Source: JAVBJV01 sp031555315 (GTDB taxonomy: Bacteria > Pseudomonadota > Alphaproteobacteria > Acetobacterales > Acetobacteraceae). From it: DNA of 64,000 bases. Within the stretch, counting starts at the first letter, position 1; each line of letters opens with the position of its first letter. The stretch is taken from the NCBI GenBank assembly GCA_031555315.1, contig JAVBUO010000001.1, positions 6,645 to 70,644 on the forward strand. Direction: 5' to 3'. Below the pieces are notes generated by a model. It made no database searches. It saw only the letters and a list, made by a program, of their open reading frames with translations, and was not told the origin of the DNA. This document shows, piece after piece, positions 25,772 to 33,692 of this stretch. The translations under genes were made by a program, and so were the position numbers.

Positions 25772-25813
25772 AACGGACTTCTATCCAGGCTGGGTTGGAT
25801 GGAAGTCCGTTTT
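25772..25813 (+). terminator. Rho-independent terminator of rpoH
   Basis: ACGGACTTC (25773-25781) pairs with GAAGTCCGT (25802-25810), with a further inner ATCC/GGAT pair, followed by a TTT-rich AT tract. Confidence 0.9.
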
Positions 25814-25838
25814 ATTTAAATATTTTATTTTCAATAGA

Positions 25839-26264
25839 TTAAATGTGTTCTTTGAGGGATCCCCATTCCATCAGGATCTTGTCGCGCTGTTCTTCCAGAA
25901 GTTTGCGGCGCTGACGAACGTTGATTTCCAGAATGACCCGCGCCAGCCCGGTCACCGCCTCGACCAGCAGCCAGCCGAAACCGGCGGCCCCCCAGCTCAG
26001 GGCGATCGTGCCGGGATCTCCCAGCACGATCAGCGCACTGACCGACCCTCCCCCCATGCGGACGACGTTGTAAAGCGGCCCCAACGACGCTGCCATGCAG
26101 GGAAACAGAACCGAACGCCCGAGCAGACGGTTTTCCGTGTTGTCCAGCATCATGGCCATGACGCCCGGCAACATCAGCACGATCGCCACCACCACCAGCC
26201 CGACGGAATAAGCCGCGCCGATGCCCAAGGCGGCTCCGACCAGAATTCCTTTCATATTGCGCAT
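25839..26264 (-). CDS. Membrane protein coupled to the pseudokinase gene, function unknown
   Basis: A 141-residue protein with an N-terminal Gly/Ala/Val helix, a second long helix through LMLPGVMAMML, and a third hydrophobic stretch around residues 75-105 (SALIVLGDPGTIALSW). A charged tail follows (NVRQRRKLLEEQRDKIL). Its start codon shares one base with the stop of the upstream gene (TGATG), so it is translationally coupled to the pseudokinase-like protein. No known family is recognised. A joint membrane complex of the two products is inferred from coupling only. Confidence 0.75.
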   Translation of the reverse strand: MRNMKGILVGAALGIGAAYSVGLVVVAIVLMLPGVMAMMLDNTENRLLGRSVLFPCMAASLGPLYNVVRMGGGSVSALIVLGDPGTIALSWGAAGFGWLLVEAVTGLARVILEINVRQRRKLLEEQRDKILMEWGSLKEHI

Positions 26265-28201
26265 CAGAGCACCACGGTCAGAATGATCGCCAGCCCCAGC
26301 ATCACGATGCCGCAGGACGAGGCCACATCCAGACCAAGCATCCGTGCGGCATGGGCGCGTTTGGCAGACCCGGCTTCCATACCGGCCAGTTCCCGTTCAA
26401 TCGCGGCATGCAGCGCATCGGCCGCCAGCGCACCGCGCCGGTCGGCCTGCTGCTCTTCCGTGGCTTCCAGCACTGCCGCGATCGGGTTGATCCGCCCGCC
26501 CGCCAGCATCGTTTTGATCTGCACAGTCATCCGTTCGCGCCGCGATTTGCTGCGCAACGTTCCCAGTGCCGCGAACGCGCTGCGTTCCAGCCATGCGGTC
26601 AGGCCGGGCAACAGCCCGACATTGCAGCGCGCTTCAACGCGCGCCAGCAGCCGGATTCGTGCCCGCCCCGCATTGGCCGGATCATTCCCCGCCGCCACGA
26701 TCTCGCTGACCTCGGCCGCTATGCTGCCGGGCAGTTGCATCGCCAGAAACGGCAGCATTTCAGGGGTCAGCGGTTCCAGTCTCAGCAGGTCGGAACGCTT
26801 CGACGCCGCTTCCAGCGCCAATAACAGTTCGTCGAGCGATGTGACGCATGCCCCCCCCAGCGGAGCTCCTTCGGCCGGCAGAAGCGGGTTCAGCGCATAG
26901 GCCAGACGGTCGAGCCCGCCTGTCGATTGCAGCATCGAACGCAGTGTGCGCGCATGCTGCTGCAAGGCGGCGAAATCACAGAATTCGGCGCGCTGCAGGG
27001 CCCAGCCGGCAATTGCCTCCTGCGTGATCAGCCCGGCAAGCAGCGTAGGATCGGCTCCGGTTCCGGCGCGCGCCCGTGCAATGGCCGGGCCGACGCCATC
27101 CGGCCAGACCCCGATACCGTGCCACATCAACGGTGCCAACGGATCCAGCGCCGCGACGCAGCGGGCCACCAGCGAACCGTCGTCACCAGCGGCGCGCAGA
27201 ATCTCGTCGATGATGCCGGCTGTCTGACTGTCGCCCAGATTTCTGCGCAGCCAGAGCGACACTTCTCCCTTGCGCAGCAGATTCGCTGCCGGCCCTGGAT
27301 GGACAGCCAGTGCATGCGCCAATGTGCGCGTGTCGCGGCTGTACAGCCCGCAGATTTCCATCGGCTGCGCGGCACGGCGCGCCGGCGTGGTCACCAGACG
27401 TTGTACCCGCCCTTCCACTGCCTTGATCAGTTGGCTGGCCTTGGGGCGCTGCGCGGGATTGTCGGCCAGCATCGACCGCAACAGCTCGGCCAGATTGGCA
27501 CTGATCCGGGTATCCCCCAGCAGCGCTGAAAAACTGCCATGTTCCAGCTTGCGCCGGATTGCAGTATCCTCGTCCAGCCCGGCCATCGGCAGATGGCCGA
27601 TCGCCAGCGCCAGCATCGTCGCCCCCAGCGCATAAACATCGTCAGCGGGCGAACCCATGCCACGGGCCTCGGGGCGGCACATCGCCGAATACGGGGGTTC
27701 GAAGACTGCCGGCTGAAAGGTTCCGGCCGGCGCGGACCAGGCTTCGCCCAGCACCACCGGCCCGCCATGTTCGGCACGAAACAGATTGTCGGGATGGATA
27801 CAGCGGTGTGTTTTGCCCTGTTCGGCCAGCATGGCCAGCACGCGCGCACAGGGCGCCAGCACAAAAATCAGCAGCTCATTTTCAGACCAGCGGCGCGTAA
27901 CGCCGATCGCCGGTCCTGGCGGCGCCGGGCAGATCACGAAACGCCCGGCCTTGCCGTCCGGCAGCGGCGCGACCCCATGCGCCAGCGGATACAGCAGCGA
28001 CGGCATTGTCGCGATGCTTCCATCCAGTACGCCGGCCCGGGCCGGTAGTTCCGGCTGCACCGCCACCGCCATCAGCAGCGAGGATGGGTCCATGATGTCG
28101 TGCGCAGCATAGGCGGTCAGCCCGACCGCCGCGCCTGGCAGTTGCTGTCCGAGGACCGGCCGGTAACGGCCGCCGATCAGATTTTCCGCTGTCTGTTCCA
28201 T
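26264..28201 (-). CDS. Protein-kinase-like protein with degenerate active site and C-terminal membrane anchor
   Basis: A 645-residue protein. Residues about 10-270 follow the plan of a Hanks-type kinase, but key residues are missing. There is no Gly-rich loop and no Lys in MAVAVQPEL. The HRD motif is HRC (132-134) in HRCIHPDNLF, and DFG is replaced by LGEAW (151-155). The structural SPADDVYALGATML helix is retained. A long alpha-helical region follows, and the last 20 residues are a hydrophobic tail anchor. It is probably a pseudokinase scaffold, and it is the first gene of a two-gene unit. Confidence 0.8.
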   Translation of the reverse strand: MEQTAENLIGGRYRPVLGQQLPGAAVGLTAYAAHDIMDPSSLLMAVAVQPELPARAGVLDGSIATMPSLLYPLAHGVAPLPDGKAGRFVICPAPPGPAIGVTRRWSENELLIFVLAPCARVLAMLAEQGKTHRCIHPDNLFRAEHGGPVVLGEAWSAPAGTFQPAVFEPPYSAMCRPEARGMGSPADDVYALGATMLALAIGHLPMAGLDEDTAIRRKLEHGSFSALLGDTRISANLAELLRSMLADNPAQRPKASQLIKAVEGRVQRLVTTPARRAAQPMEICGLYSRDTRTLAHALAVHPGPAANLLRKGEVSLWLRRNLGDSQTAGIIDEILRAAGDDGSLVARCVAALDPLAPLMWHGIGVWPDGVGPAIARARAGTGADPTLLAGLITQEAIAGWALQRAEFCDFAALQQHARTLRSMLQSTGGLDRLAYALNPLLPAEGAPLGGACVTSLDELLLALEAASKRSDLLRLEPLTPEMLPFLAMQLPGSIAAEVSEIVAAGNDPANAGRARIRLLARVEARCNVGLLPGLTAWLERSAFAALGTLRSKSRRERMTVQIKTMLAGGRINPIAAVLEATEEQQADRRGALAADALHAAIERELAGMEAGSAKRAHAARMLGLDVASSCGIVMLGLAIILTVVL

Positions 28202-28300
28202 CCTGGCACTCCGACACGCCAGGTATCTAACCCCGAAAAGGTTTAGAAATTTGTAACAGTCCGCAGTTTCACCCGATTACGGCCGCTTACCCTTAGCGGG

Positions 28301-29590
28301 TTACCCCTCAAACGGATCCTTCACCAGAATCGTATCGTCGCGTTCGGGGCTGGTGGACAGAATCTGCACCGGCGCTTCGACAAGCTCCTCGATCCGGCGC
28401 ACATACTTGATCGCCTGCGCCGGTAGTTCGCCCCACGACCGTGCGCCGCGCGTCGAGCCCGACCAGCCCTCTACCACTTCGTAAACCGGCTGCGCCTTGG
28501 CCTGCGCACGCTGCGCCGCCGGCAGATGACCGACGGCCTGACCGTCGATCGTGTAACCGGTGCAGATCTTCAGTTCCTTCAGCCCGTCCAGCACGTCGAG
28601 CTTGGTCAGCACCAGCCCTTGCACGCCGCCGACTTTCACGGCCTGACGCACCAGCGCGGCGTCGAACCAGCCGCACCGGCGGCGCCGGCCGGTGACCGTG
28701 CCGAATTCATGGCCGCGATCGCCCAGCAGCGTGCCGATCTCGTCCTGCAGTTCGGTCGGAAACGGGCCCGAGCCGACACGTGTCGCATAGGCCTTGGCGA
28801 TGCCCAGCACGGTGCCGATCGCCGACGGCGCGATCCCTGCCCCGCCCGCCGCATTGCCCGCCACGGTGTTCGACGAGGTGACGAACGGATACGTACCGTG
28901 ATCGACGTCGAGCATCACCGCCTGCGCGCCTTCGAACAGGATGCGCTTGCCTTCCTTGCGCGCTGCATCCAGCCGTTCCCATACCGGCTCGGCGAACGGC
29001 AACAGCTTCGGTGCCAATGCCAGCAGATCGGCCAGCAGGTCGGCCTTGGTGAAGGTGTCCGCGCCCAGGCCCTTCAGCAGCGTGTTGTGATGCAGCAGCA
29101 GTTCGTCGAGCTTCGCCGACAGGGTTTCCGGCTCCGCCAGGTCGCACAGGCGGATCGCCCGACGCGCCACCTTGTCCTCGTAAGCCGGGCCGATGCCGCG
29201 GCCGGTCGTGCCGATCTTGGCGTCACCGCGCGCCACTTCACGCGCCCGGTCCAGCGCCGGATGCAGTTTGAGAATCAGCGGTGTGTTTTCGGCGATACGC
29301 AGATTTTCGGGGGTGACCGTCAATCCCTGCGCCTGCACCTTGGCGATCTCGGCCAGCAACGCCTCGGGGTCGAGCACCACGCCGTTGCCGATGATCCCCA
29401 GCTTGCCGCGCACCACGCCCGACGGCAGCAGCGACAGCTTGTAGGTCTGATCGCCGACCACCAGCGTGTGGCCCGCGTTGTGCCCGCCCTGAAAGCGCAC
29501 CACGATATCGGCGCGCGACGCCAGCCAGTCGACAACCTTGCCCTTGCCTTCGTCGCCCCACTGGGCGCCGATTACTGCGACATTCGCCAT
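28301..29590 (-). CDS. purA: Adenylosuccinate synthase
   Basis: A 429-residue enzyme of normal length. It carries GDEGKGK (12-18), GGHNAGHT (38-45), a GTTGRGIGPAYEDK block and TVTGRRRRCGWFDA. It condenses IMP and aspartate using GTP, the first step from IMP to AMP. The start is the ATG at 29590, matching the family N-terminus MANVAVIGAQWG; a longer upstream frame overlaps hisZ. It lies 8 bases after hisZ on the same strand, so the two are co-transcribed. Confidence 0.97.
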   Translation of the reverse strand: MANVAVIGAQWGDEGKGKVVDWLASRADIVVRFQGGHNAGHTLVVGDQTYKLSLLPSGVVRGKLGIIGNGVVLDPEALLAEIAKVQAQGLTVTPENLRIAENTPLILKLHPALDRAREVARGDAKIGTTGRGIGPAYEDKVARRAIRLCDLAEPETLSAKLDELLLHHNTLLKGLGADTFTKADLLADLLALAPKLLPFAEPVWERLDAARKEGKRILFEGAQAVMLDVDHGTYPFVTSSNTVAGNAAGGAGIAPSAIGTVLGIAKAYATRVGSGPFPTELQDEIGTLLGDRGHEFGTVTGRRRRCGWFDAALVRQAVKVGGVQGLVLTKLDVLDGLKELKICTGYTIDGQAVGHLPAAQRAQAKAQPVYEVVEGWSGSTRGARSWGELPAQAIKYVRRIEELVEAPVQILSTSPERDDTILVKDPFEG

Positions 29591-29598
29591 AGTGCTGT

Positions 29599-30744
29599 TT
29601 ACTCCACGGGGACGGCTGCGCCGTCTTTCAGAATATGCGTGCAACCCAGGCGTTTCGCCTCGGCCACATCATCGGTCAGCGGCATCAGCGCCGCGATGGT
29701 TGCAAAACCCGCCGCGCGTTGCGCCGCCGCATCGCACCCGAACGGGATGAAGCAGCGCGGCCGCACCGGCCGCGGCGCAGTGGCGCGCAGGATCGCATCG
29801 GGGAACAGGGTCAGCCCGGTTGCCGGCGCGCCTTCGTTCGAGACGTAACGTCCGCCGCGCCCGAGTTCCTCGTTGCGGCCCGGCGCATAGATCGTCAACG
29901 CCACGCCGGTGTGGTAGCGGAAGCCGCGGAACTCCACCGGGTCGACCGTCAGGCGCAGCGCGGGCAGACGCCGATGCACGGCGGCGACGGTTTCCGTCAG
30001 ACGGTCGGCATGCGCGCGCACCGCCTGCGGCAACGGCGCGTTGGCCAGCGCCTTCAGCGCACGATCCGCCGGTCCCGCCGCCAGCAGCAGGTCGGTCAGC
30101 ATCCGTGCCAGCGCGCCGCCATGCCGCGCCACCGACGCTGCGTCCTTACGGTCCAGCGCGCGGGCCAGCGCCCGGCGGGCAGCGTCATCGGTAATCTCGG
30201 CGTCGATCAGTGCCGGAATTAGCAGCGGCATGGTCAGATCAACACTGATCGCCGCCAGCCCGACAGCGGCCAGCGCCTCGACGCCCACCGCGATGATTTC
30301 CGCGTCGGCCTCGGCCACGTCGCTGCCGATCAGTTCGATTCCGGCCTGGGCGACCTGGCGGTCCGGTGCCAGTTGGCTGCCGCGCACGCGCAGGCATTGC
30401 CCGGCATAGGACAGCCGCAGCGGTCGCGGCACGCCCGCCAGCCGCGTGGCGGCAATGCGCGCCACCTGCGGCGTGGTATCGGCGCGCAGCCCCATCATGC
30501 GCTGAGAAACGGGGTCCATCAGCCGGAACATCTGTTCGGCCACGGCCTCGCCCGCGCCCAGCAACAGGCTCTCCTCGAATTCCAGCAACGGGGGTTTCAC
30601 GCGCTGATAACCATGCGCGCCGAACACCGACATTACACACTCCACCGTCCCGGCCTCGATTTCGGCATCGGGGGGCAGAAGATCGCGTAGCCCGGCGGGT
30701 AAGAGCGCCGGATGATTGGGGGCTTCGTCTGTCACAACGTGCAT
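29599..30744 (-). CDS. hisZ: ATP phosphoribosyltransferase regulatory subunit HisZ
   Basis: A 381-residue HisRS-like protein. It retains class II synthetase motifs such as LPAGLRDLLPPDAE and FRLMDPVSQRMMGLRADTTPQVARIAATR, and YAGQCLRVRG. HisZ lacks tRNA charging and instead activates a short-form HisG for the first step of histidine synthesis. The ATG at 30744 precedes the conserved start; the reading frame opens 10 codons earlier without a better site. No hisG is in the window, so the partner lies elsewhere. It is followed by purA. Confidence 0.93.
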   Translation of the reverse strand: MHVVTDEAPNHPALLPAGLRDLLPPDAEIEAGTVECVMSVFGAHGYQRVKPPLLEFEESLLLGAGEAVAEQMFRLMDPVSQRMMGLRADTTPQVARIAATRLAGVPRPLRLSYAGQCLRVRGSQLAPDRQVAQAGIELIGSDVAEADAEIIAVGVEALAAVGLAAISVDLTMPLLIPALIDAEITDDAARRALARALDRKDAASVARHGGALARMLTDLLLAAGPADRALKALANAPLPQAVRAHADRLTETVAAVHRRLPALRLTVDPVEFRGFRYHTGVALTIYAPGRNEELGRGGRYVSNEGAPATGLTLFPDAILRATAPRPVRPRCFIPFGCDAAAQRAAGFATIAALMPLTDDVAEAKRLGCTHILKDGAAVPVE

Positions 30745-30770
30745 CTGTGTGACAGGTGCGCCGCCCCTGT

Positions 30771-31697
30771 TCAAGCCCGAACGGGCATCCGGCCGTAATT
30801 GGGCGGTTTTGCCGCCCCTTTTGCCGCCGCCGGCACGGTTGCCGCGGCGGGTGGCACTGCATTTGCCGCCGCCGGCGCGGGTGCACCGCCAACCGGTATG
30901 TAAACCCCTCGCCCGCCCGTTTCCGGCGCGAAGCGGTCGCTGACCCCCACCACGGTCTCGGCCGCCCCGAGATACAGCACGCCGTCGTCCGGCATGATCT
31001 TGCGGATCGCCGCCAGGGTCCGGGATTTTGTCTGATAGTCGAAATAAATAAGCACGTTACGGCAGAACACAATATCGAACCGCCCCAGTCCGCTCAGGTC
31101 GGCCAGCAGATTCCATTCGCGGAACTGCACCATGTTGCGGATCTTCTCGGACAGCAACCAGTTCTGCCCGACGCGCTGGAAATACTTGACCAGCATTTGC
31201 ACGGGCAGGCCGCGCTGTACTTCGAACTGGGTGTATATTCCCTCTCGCGCCCGCGACAGCTGGTCGCGGGCGATATCCGTCCCGATGATCTCGATCCGCC
31301 GCCCCTGCGCCAGAGCCGGATTATCCGCCAGCATCATCGCGATGGAATACGCTTCCTGCCCCGACGACGAAGCGGCCGACCAGACCCGGATCGTCCCCCC
31401 GGGCGGGCGGGCGGCGCACAGTTTCGGAAACGCCTGCAGACGCAAATGCTCGAACGGGCGTCCGTCGCGGAAAAAAAGCGATTCGTTGGTGGTCATCGCC
31501 TCGACGACACGTGCCGCGATGGCCTCGGCGCCGGGCTGGCGCAAGCGTGTCGCCAGCGCATCCAGATCGGCCAGTTTCTCGGTCTGGGCGATCGGCGTCA
31601 GCCGCGCATTCAGCAGGTAATCCTTGTCCCGGCCGATCACCAGCCCCGAGCGGGTTTTCAGCAGCGCCGCCAGGAAATCGAAATTCGCTGGTGTCAT
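30771..31697 (-). CDS. cheR: Chemotaxis methyltransferase CheR
   Basis: A 308-residue SAM-dependent methyltransferase that methylates glutamates on chemoreceptors. It has an N-terminal all-alpha CheR domain, then WSAASSSGQEAYSIAM (SAM-binding), IIGTDIARDQLSRAREG and the FDIVFCRNVLIYF motif. After about residue 270 it carries a Pro/Ala-rich tail that is not part of the enzyme. Its start overlaps the cheB stop by 4 bases. It is the last che gene of the cluster and is followed after 26 bases by hisZ. Confidence 0.95.
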   Translation of the reverse strand: MTPANFDFLAALLKTRSGLVIGRDKDYLLNARLTPIAQTEKLADLDALATRLRQPGAEAIAARVVEAMTTNESLFFRDGRPFEHLRLQAFPKLCAARPPGGTIRVWSAASSSGQEAYSIAMMLADNPALAQGRRIEIIGTDIARDQLSRAREGIYTQFEVQRGLPVQMLVKYFQRVGQNWLLSEKIRNMVQFREWNLLADLSGLGRFDIVFCRNVLIYFDYQTKSRTLAAIRKIMPDDGVLYLGAAETVVGVSDRFAPETGGRGVYIPVGGAPAPAAANAVPPAAATVPAAAKGAAKPPNYGRMPVRA

Positions 31698-32812
31698 GCG
31701 CGCGCTCCCATTTTTGTACTGTTGCCAACCAGGCTCAGGATCTTTCGGGAAATTTCAGGCAACGGCAGAATCGAGAAACAGAGACCCGCCTGCGCCACAG
31801 CGCCGGGCATGCCCCAGACGACGCTCGTCGCCTCGTCCTGCGCAATGATGCCGCCCGATGCCGCAATCAACTTTTCGCCGCCGCGCAAACCGTCACTGCC
31901 CATGCCGGTCAGGATGACAGCCAGGGTCCGGTCGCCTGCCGCCACGGCAAGGCTGCGCAACAGCGGATCGACCGCGGGACGGCAGAAGTTTTCGGGCGGG
32001 TCGTCGTTCAGCCGTATGGAAAGCGATGTGCCGCTGCCCGCGACCACCATATGCCGCCCGCCGGGCGCGAGATGGACATGGCCGGGACGCAGCGCCTCGC
32101 CATCGATGGCTTCCGCGCATGTGGGACCGTTCAGGCGGTTGATATGCTCGGCCAGCATGCCGGTAAACGCCGCCGGCATATGCTGGGTCAGCAAAATGGG
32201 AAGCGGGAAGTTTCGGCCCAGTGCCGGGATCAGCGACAACAGCGCCTGCGGCCCGCCGGTCGAACTGCCGATCGCCAGAACACGCGGCGGCAACGGCGGC
32301 GCCGATCGCAAGGTCGGTTTTTTTGCCCCGGCCGGCGCCGGTGTTATCGCCTGTCTGCCGCGACGCGCCCCCAGCGCGCGCACCTTGGAAATCAGATCCC
32401 GGCGGAAAAGGTCGTCACCGCTGACATTGGCCAGACTGGTCGGTTTCGGCACATAGTCCGCCGCCCCCAGTTGCAGGGCGCGCATGGTGACATCGGCGCC
32501 GCGGGTCGTCAGCGTGGACACCATGATGACCCGTACATCCGGCGCGGCTTTGAGGATCAGCGGCAGAGCCGTCAGCCCGTCCATCACCGGCATTTCGATA
32601 TCGAGGACGACGACATCGACGCGGGCCGAACGCAACTGATCCAGCAGTTCGCGCCCATTACCGGCCCGCAGGACGACGTTGATCTGTGGCGACGATTCCA
32701 GCGCACGTCCGATGATGCCGCGGATCAGTGGCGAATCGTCGCATATCGCAACGCGAACCGCACTGTCCGCAGCAGCAGGCGCCGCGGATCTGGCTGACAC
32801 GGGAGGCAGCAT
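31694..32812 (-). CDS. cheB: Chemotaxis response regulator protein-glutamate methylesterase CheB
   Basis: A 372-residue protein. The N-terminal receiver domain contains ICDDSPLIR and the phospho-acceptor region VVLDIEMPVMDG, with a conserved Lys in YVPKPTS. A linker leads to the esterase domain, whose catalytic Ser, His and Asp lie in GSSTGGPQAL, TQHMPAAF and ILTGMGSDG. It demethylates receptors and, with CheR, sets adaptation. It begins 2 bases after cheY and overlaps cheR at its end. Confidence 0.96.
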   Translation of the reverse strand: MLPPVSARSAAPAAADSAVRVAICDDSPLIRGIIGRALESSPQINVVLRAGNGRELLDQLRSARVDVVVLDIEMPVMDGLTALPLILKAAPDVRVIMVSTLTTRGADVTMRALQLGAADYVPKPTSLANVSGDDLFRRDLISKVRALGARRGRQAITPAPAGAKKPTLRSAPPLPPRVLAIGSSTGGPQALLSLIPALGRNFPLPILLTQHMPAAFTGMLAEHINRLNGPTCAEAIDGEALRPGHVHLAPGGRHMVVAGSGTSLSIRLNDDPPENFCRPAVDPLLRSLAVAAGDRTLAVILTGMGSDGLRGGEKLIAASGGIIAQDEATSVVWGMPGAVAQAGLCFSILPLPEISRKILSLVGNSTKMGARA

Positions 32813-32814
32813 GA

Positions 32815-33186
32815 TTACATCGCCCCGATCTGAGTCAATTTACCGAGCAGAATATCTTCATCGAAAGGCTTCATGATATACTCGCACGCACCGGCTTCCA
32901 GCGCGGCGCAGATGCGGGACATCTCGCTCTCGGTGGTACAGAACACGACATGCGGCAAATGCTCCGCGTCCTCAGCGGCCAGCGTGCGCAGCATGGTGAT
33001 GCCATCCATCACCGGCATGTTCCAGTCCAAAAGGACCACGTCCGGTTTCACCGCACGACAGGCTTCCAGACCTTCCTGTCCGTTCACGGCTTCCGTCACC
33101 TCGAAACCGTGTTTTTCAAGCATTCGGCGTGACAGTTTTCGGACGACAGCACTGTCATCGACGACAAGGCACACCTTTGCGGACAT
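32815..33186 (-). CDS. cheY: Chemotaxis response regulator CheY
   Basis: A 123-residue single receiver domain. VDDSAVVRK supplies the acidic pocket, LLDWNMPVMDG the phosphorylated Asp and YIMKPFDE the conserved Lys. Phosphorylated by CheA, it would act on the flagellar switch. The ATG at 33186 sits 8 bases after GGAGAA, a good spacing. A second ATG at 33192 overlaps the cheW stop but lies only 2 bases after that site. Confidence 0.93.
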   Translation of the reverse strand: MSAKVCLVVDDSAVVRKLSRRMLEKHGFEVTEAVNGQEGLEACRAVKPDVVLLDWNMPVMDGITMLRTLAAEDAEHLPHVVFCTTESEMSRICAALEAGACEYIMKPFDEDILLGKLTQIGAM

Positions 33187-33188
33187 GA

Positions 33189-33692
33189 TCATGCTTCTCC
33201 GACTGTCGCTGAACCTGCCGTAATAGCCGTCAGCGCCGATACATCGAGGATCGACAGCAGAACGCCATCCAGCTGGTACACCGATGTTGCGAACGTACGC
33301 AGCGGCGCCGGCAAGGTCGACGGCAGTGCTTCGCACTTGTCTTTGCCCAGCGTCAGCACATCGCCGACCGTATCCACCATCAGACTGTAAAACTCGCCGC
33401 GGCTTTCGACCACGATGCTGGTCTGCTTGATGTTTGTCGCCTCACCGCCCAGACCGATCCGCCGGCGCAGATCGATCGCCGTGACGATACGGCCGCGTAA
33501 ATTGAGGCTGCCGGATATTTCTCCCGGCGCCAGCGGGATCTTTGCGATCGCCGGCGCGATCAGCACATCCTGGACACTCAGGACCGGAATGCCGCACAGC
33601 ATGTCCGCAACCGTCAGCGTCACGAAAGTGTCTTCCTCGCGCACCGTTTTTCCTGAACGATCGCGCTCGATGACGTTTGCCTGGCTTTTCAT
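33189..33692 (-). CDS. cheW: Chemotaxis coupling protein CheW
   Basis: A 167-residue CheW domain protein. It has FVTLTVADMLCGIPVLSVQD at its start, LNLRGRIVTAIDLRRR in the conserved core and YSLMVDTVGDVL later. CheW links receptors to CheA. It overlaps cheA by 4 bases upstream and nearly abuts cheY downstream. Confidence 0.95.
   Translation of the reverse strand: MKSQANVIERDRSGKTVREEDTFVTLTVADMLCGIPVLSVQDVLIAPAIAKIPLAPGEISGSLNLRGRIVTAIDLRRRIGLGGEATNIKQTSIVVESRGEFYSLMVDTVGDVLTLGKDKCEALPSTLPAPLRTFATSVYQLDGVLLSILDVSALTAITAGSATVGEA

Noticed and set aside
28206..28300. Hairpin-like sequences (CCGCT/AGCGG and AACC/GGTT) between purA and the pseudokinase gene
   Set aside because: The stems are only 4-5 bp with no T run, too weak to call a terminator or regulator.
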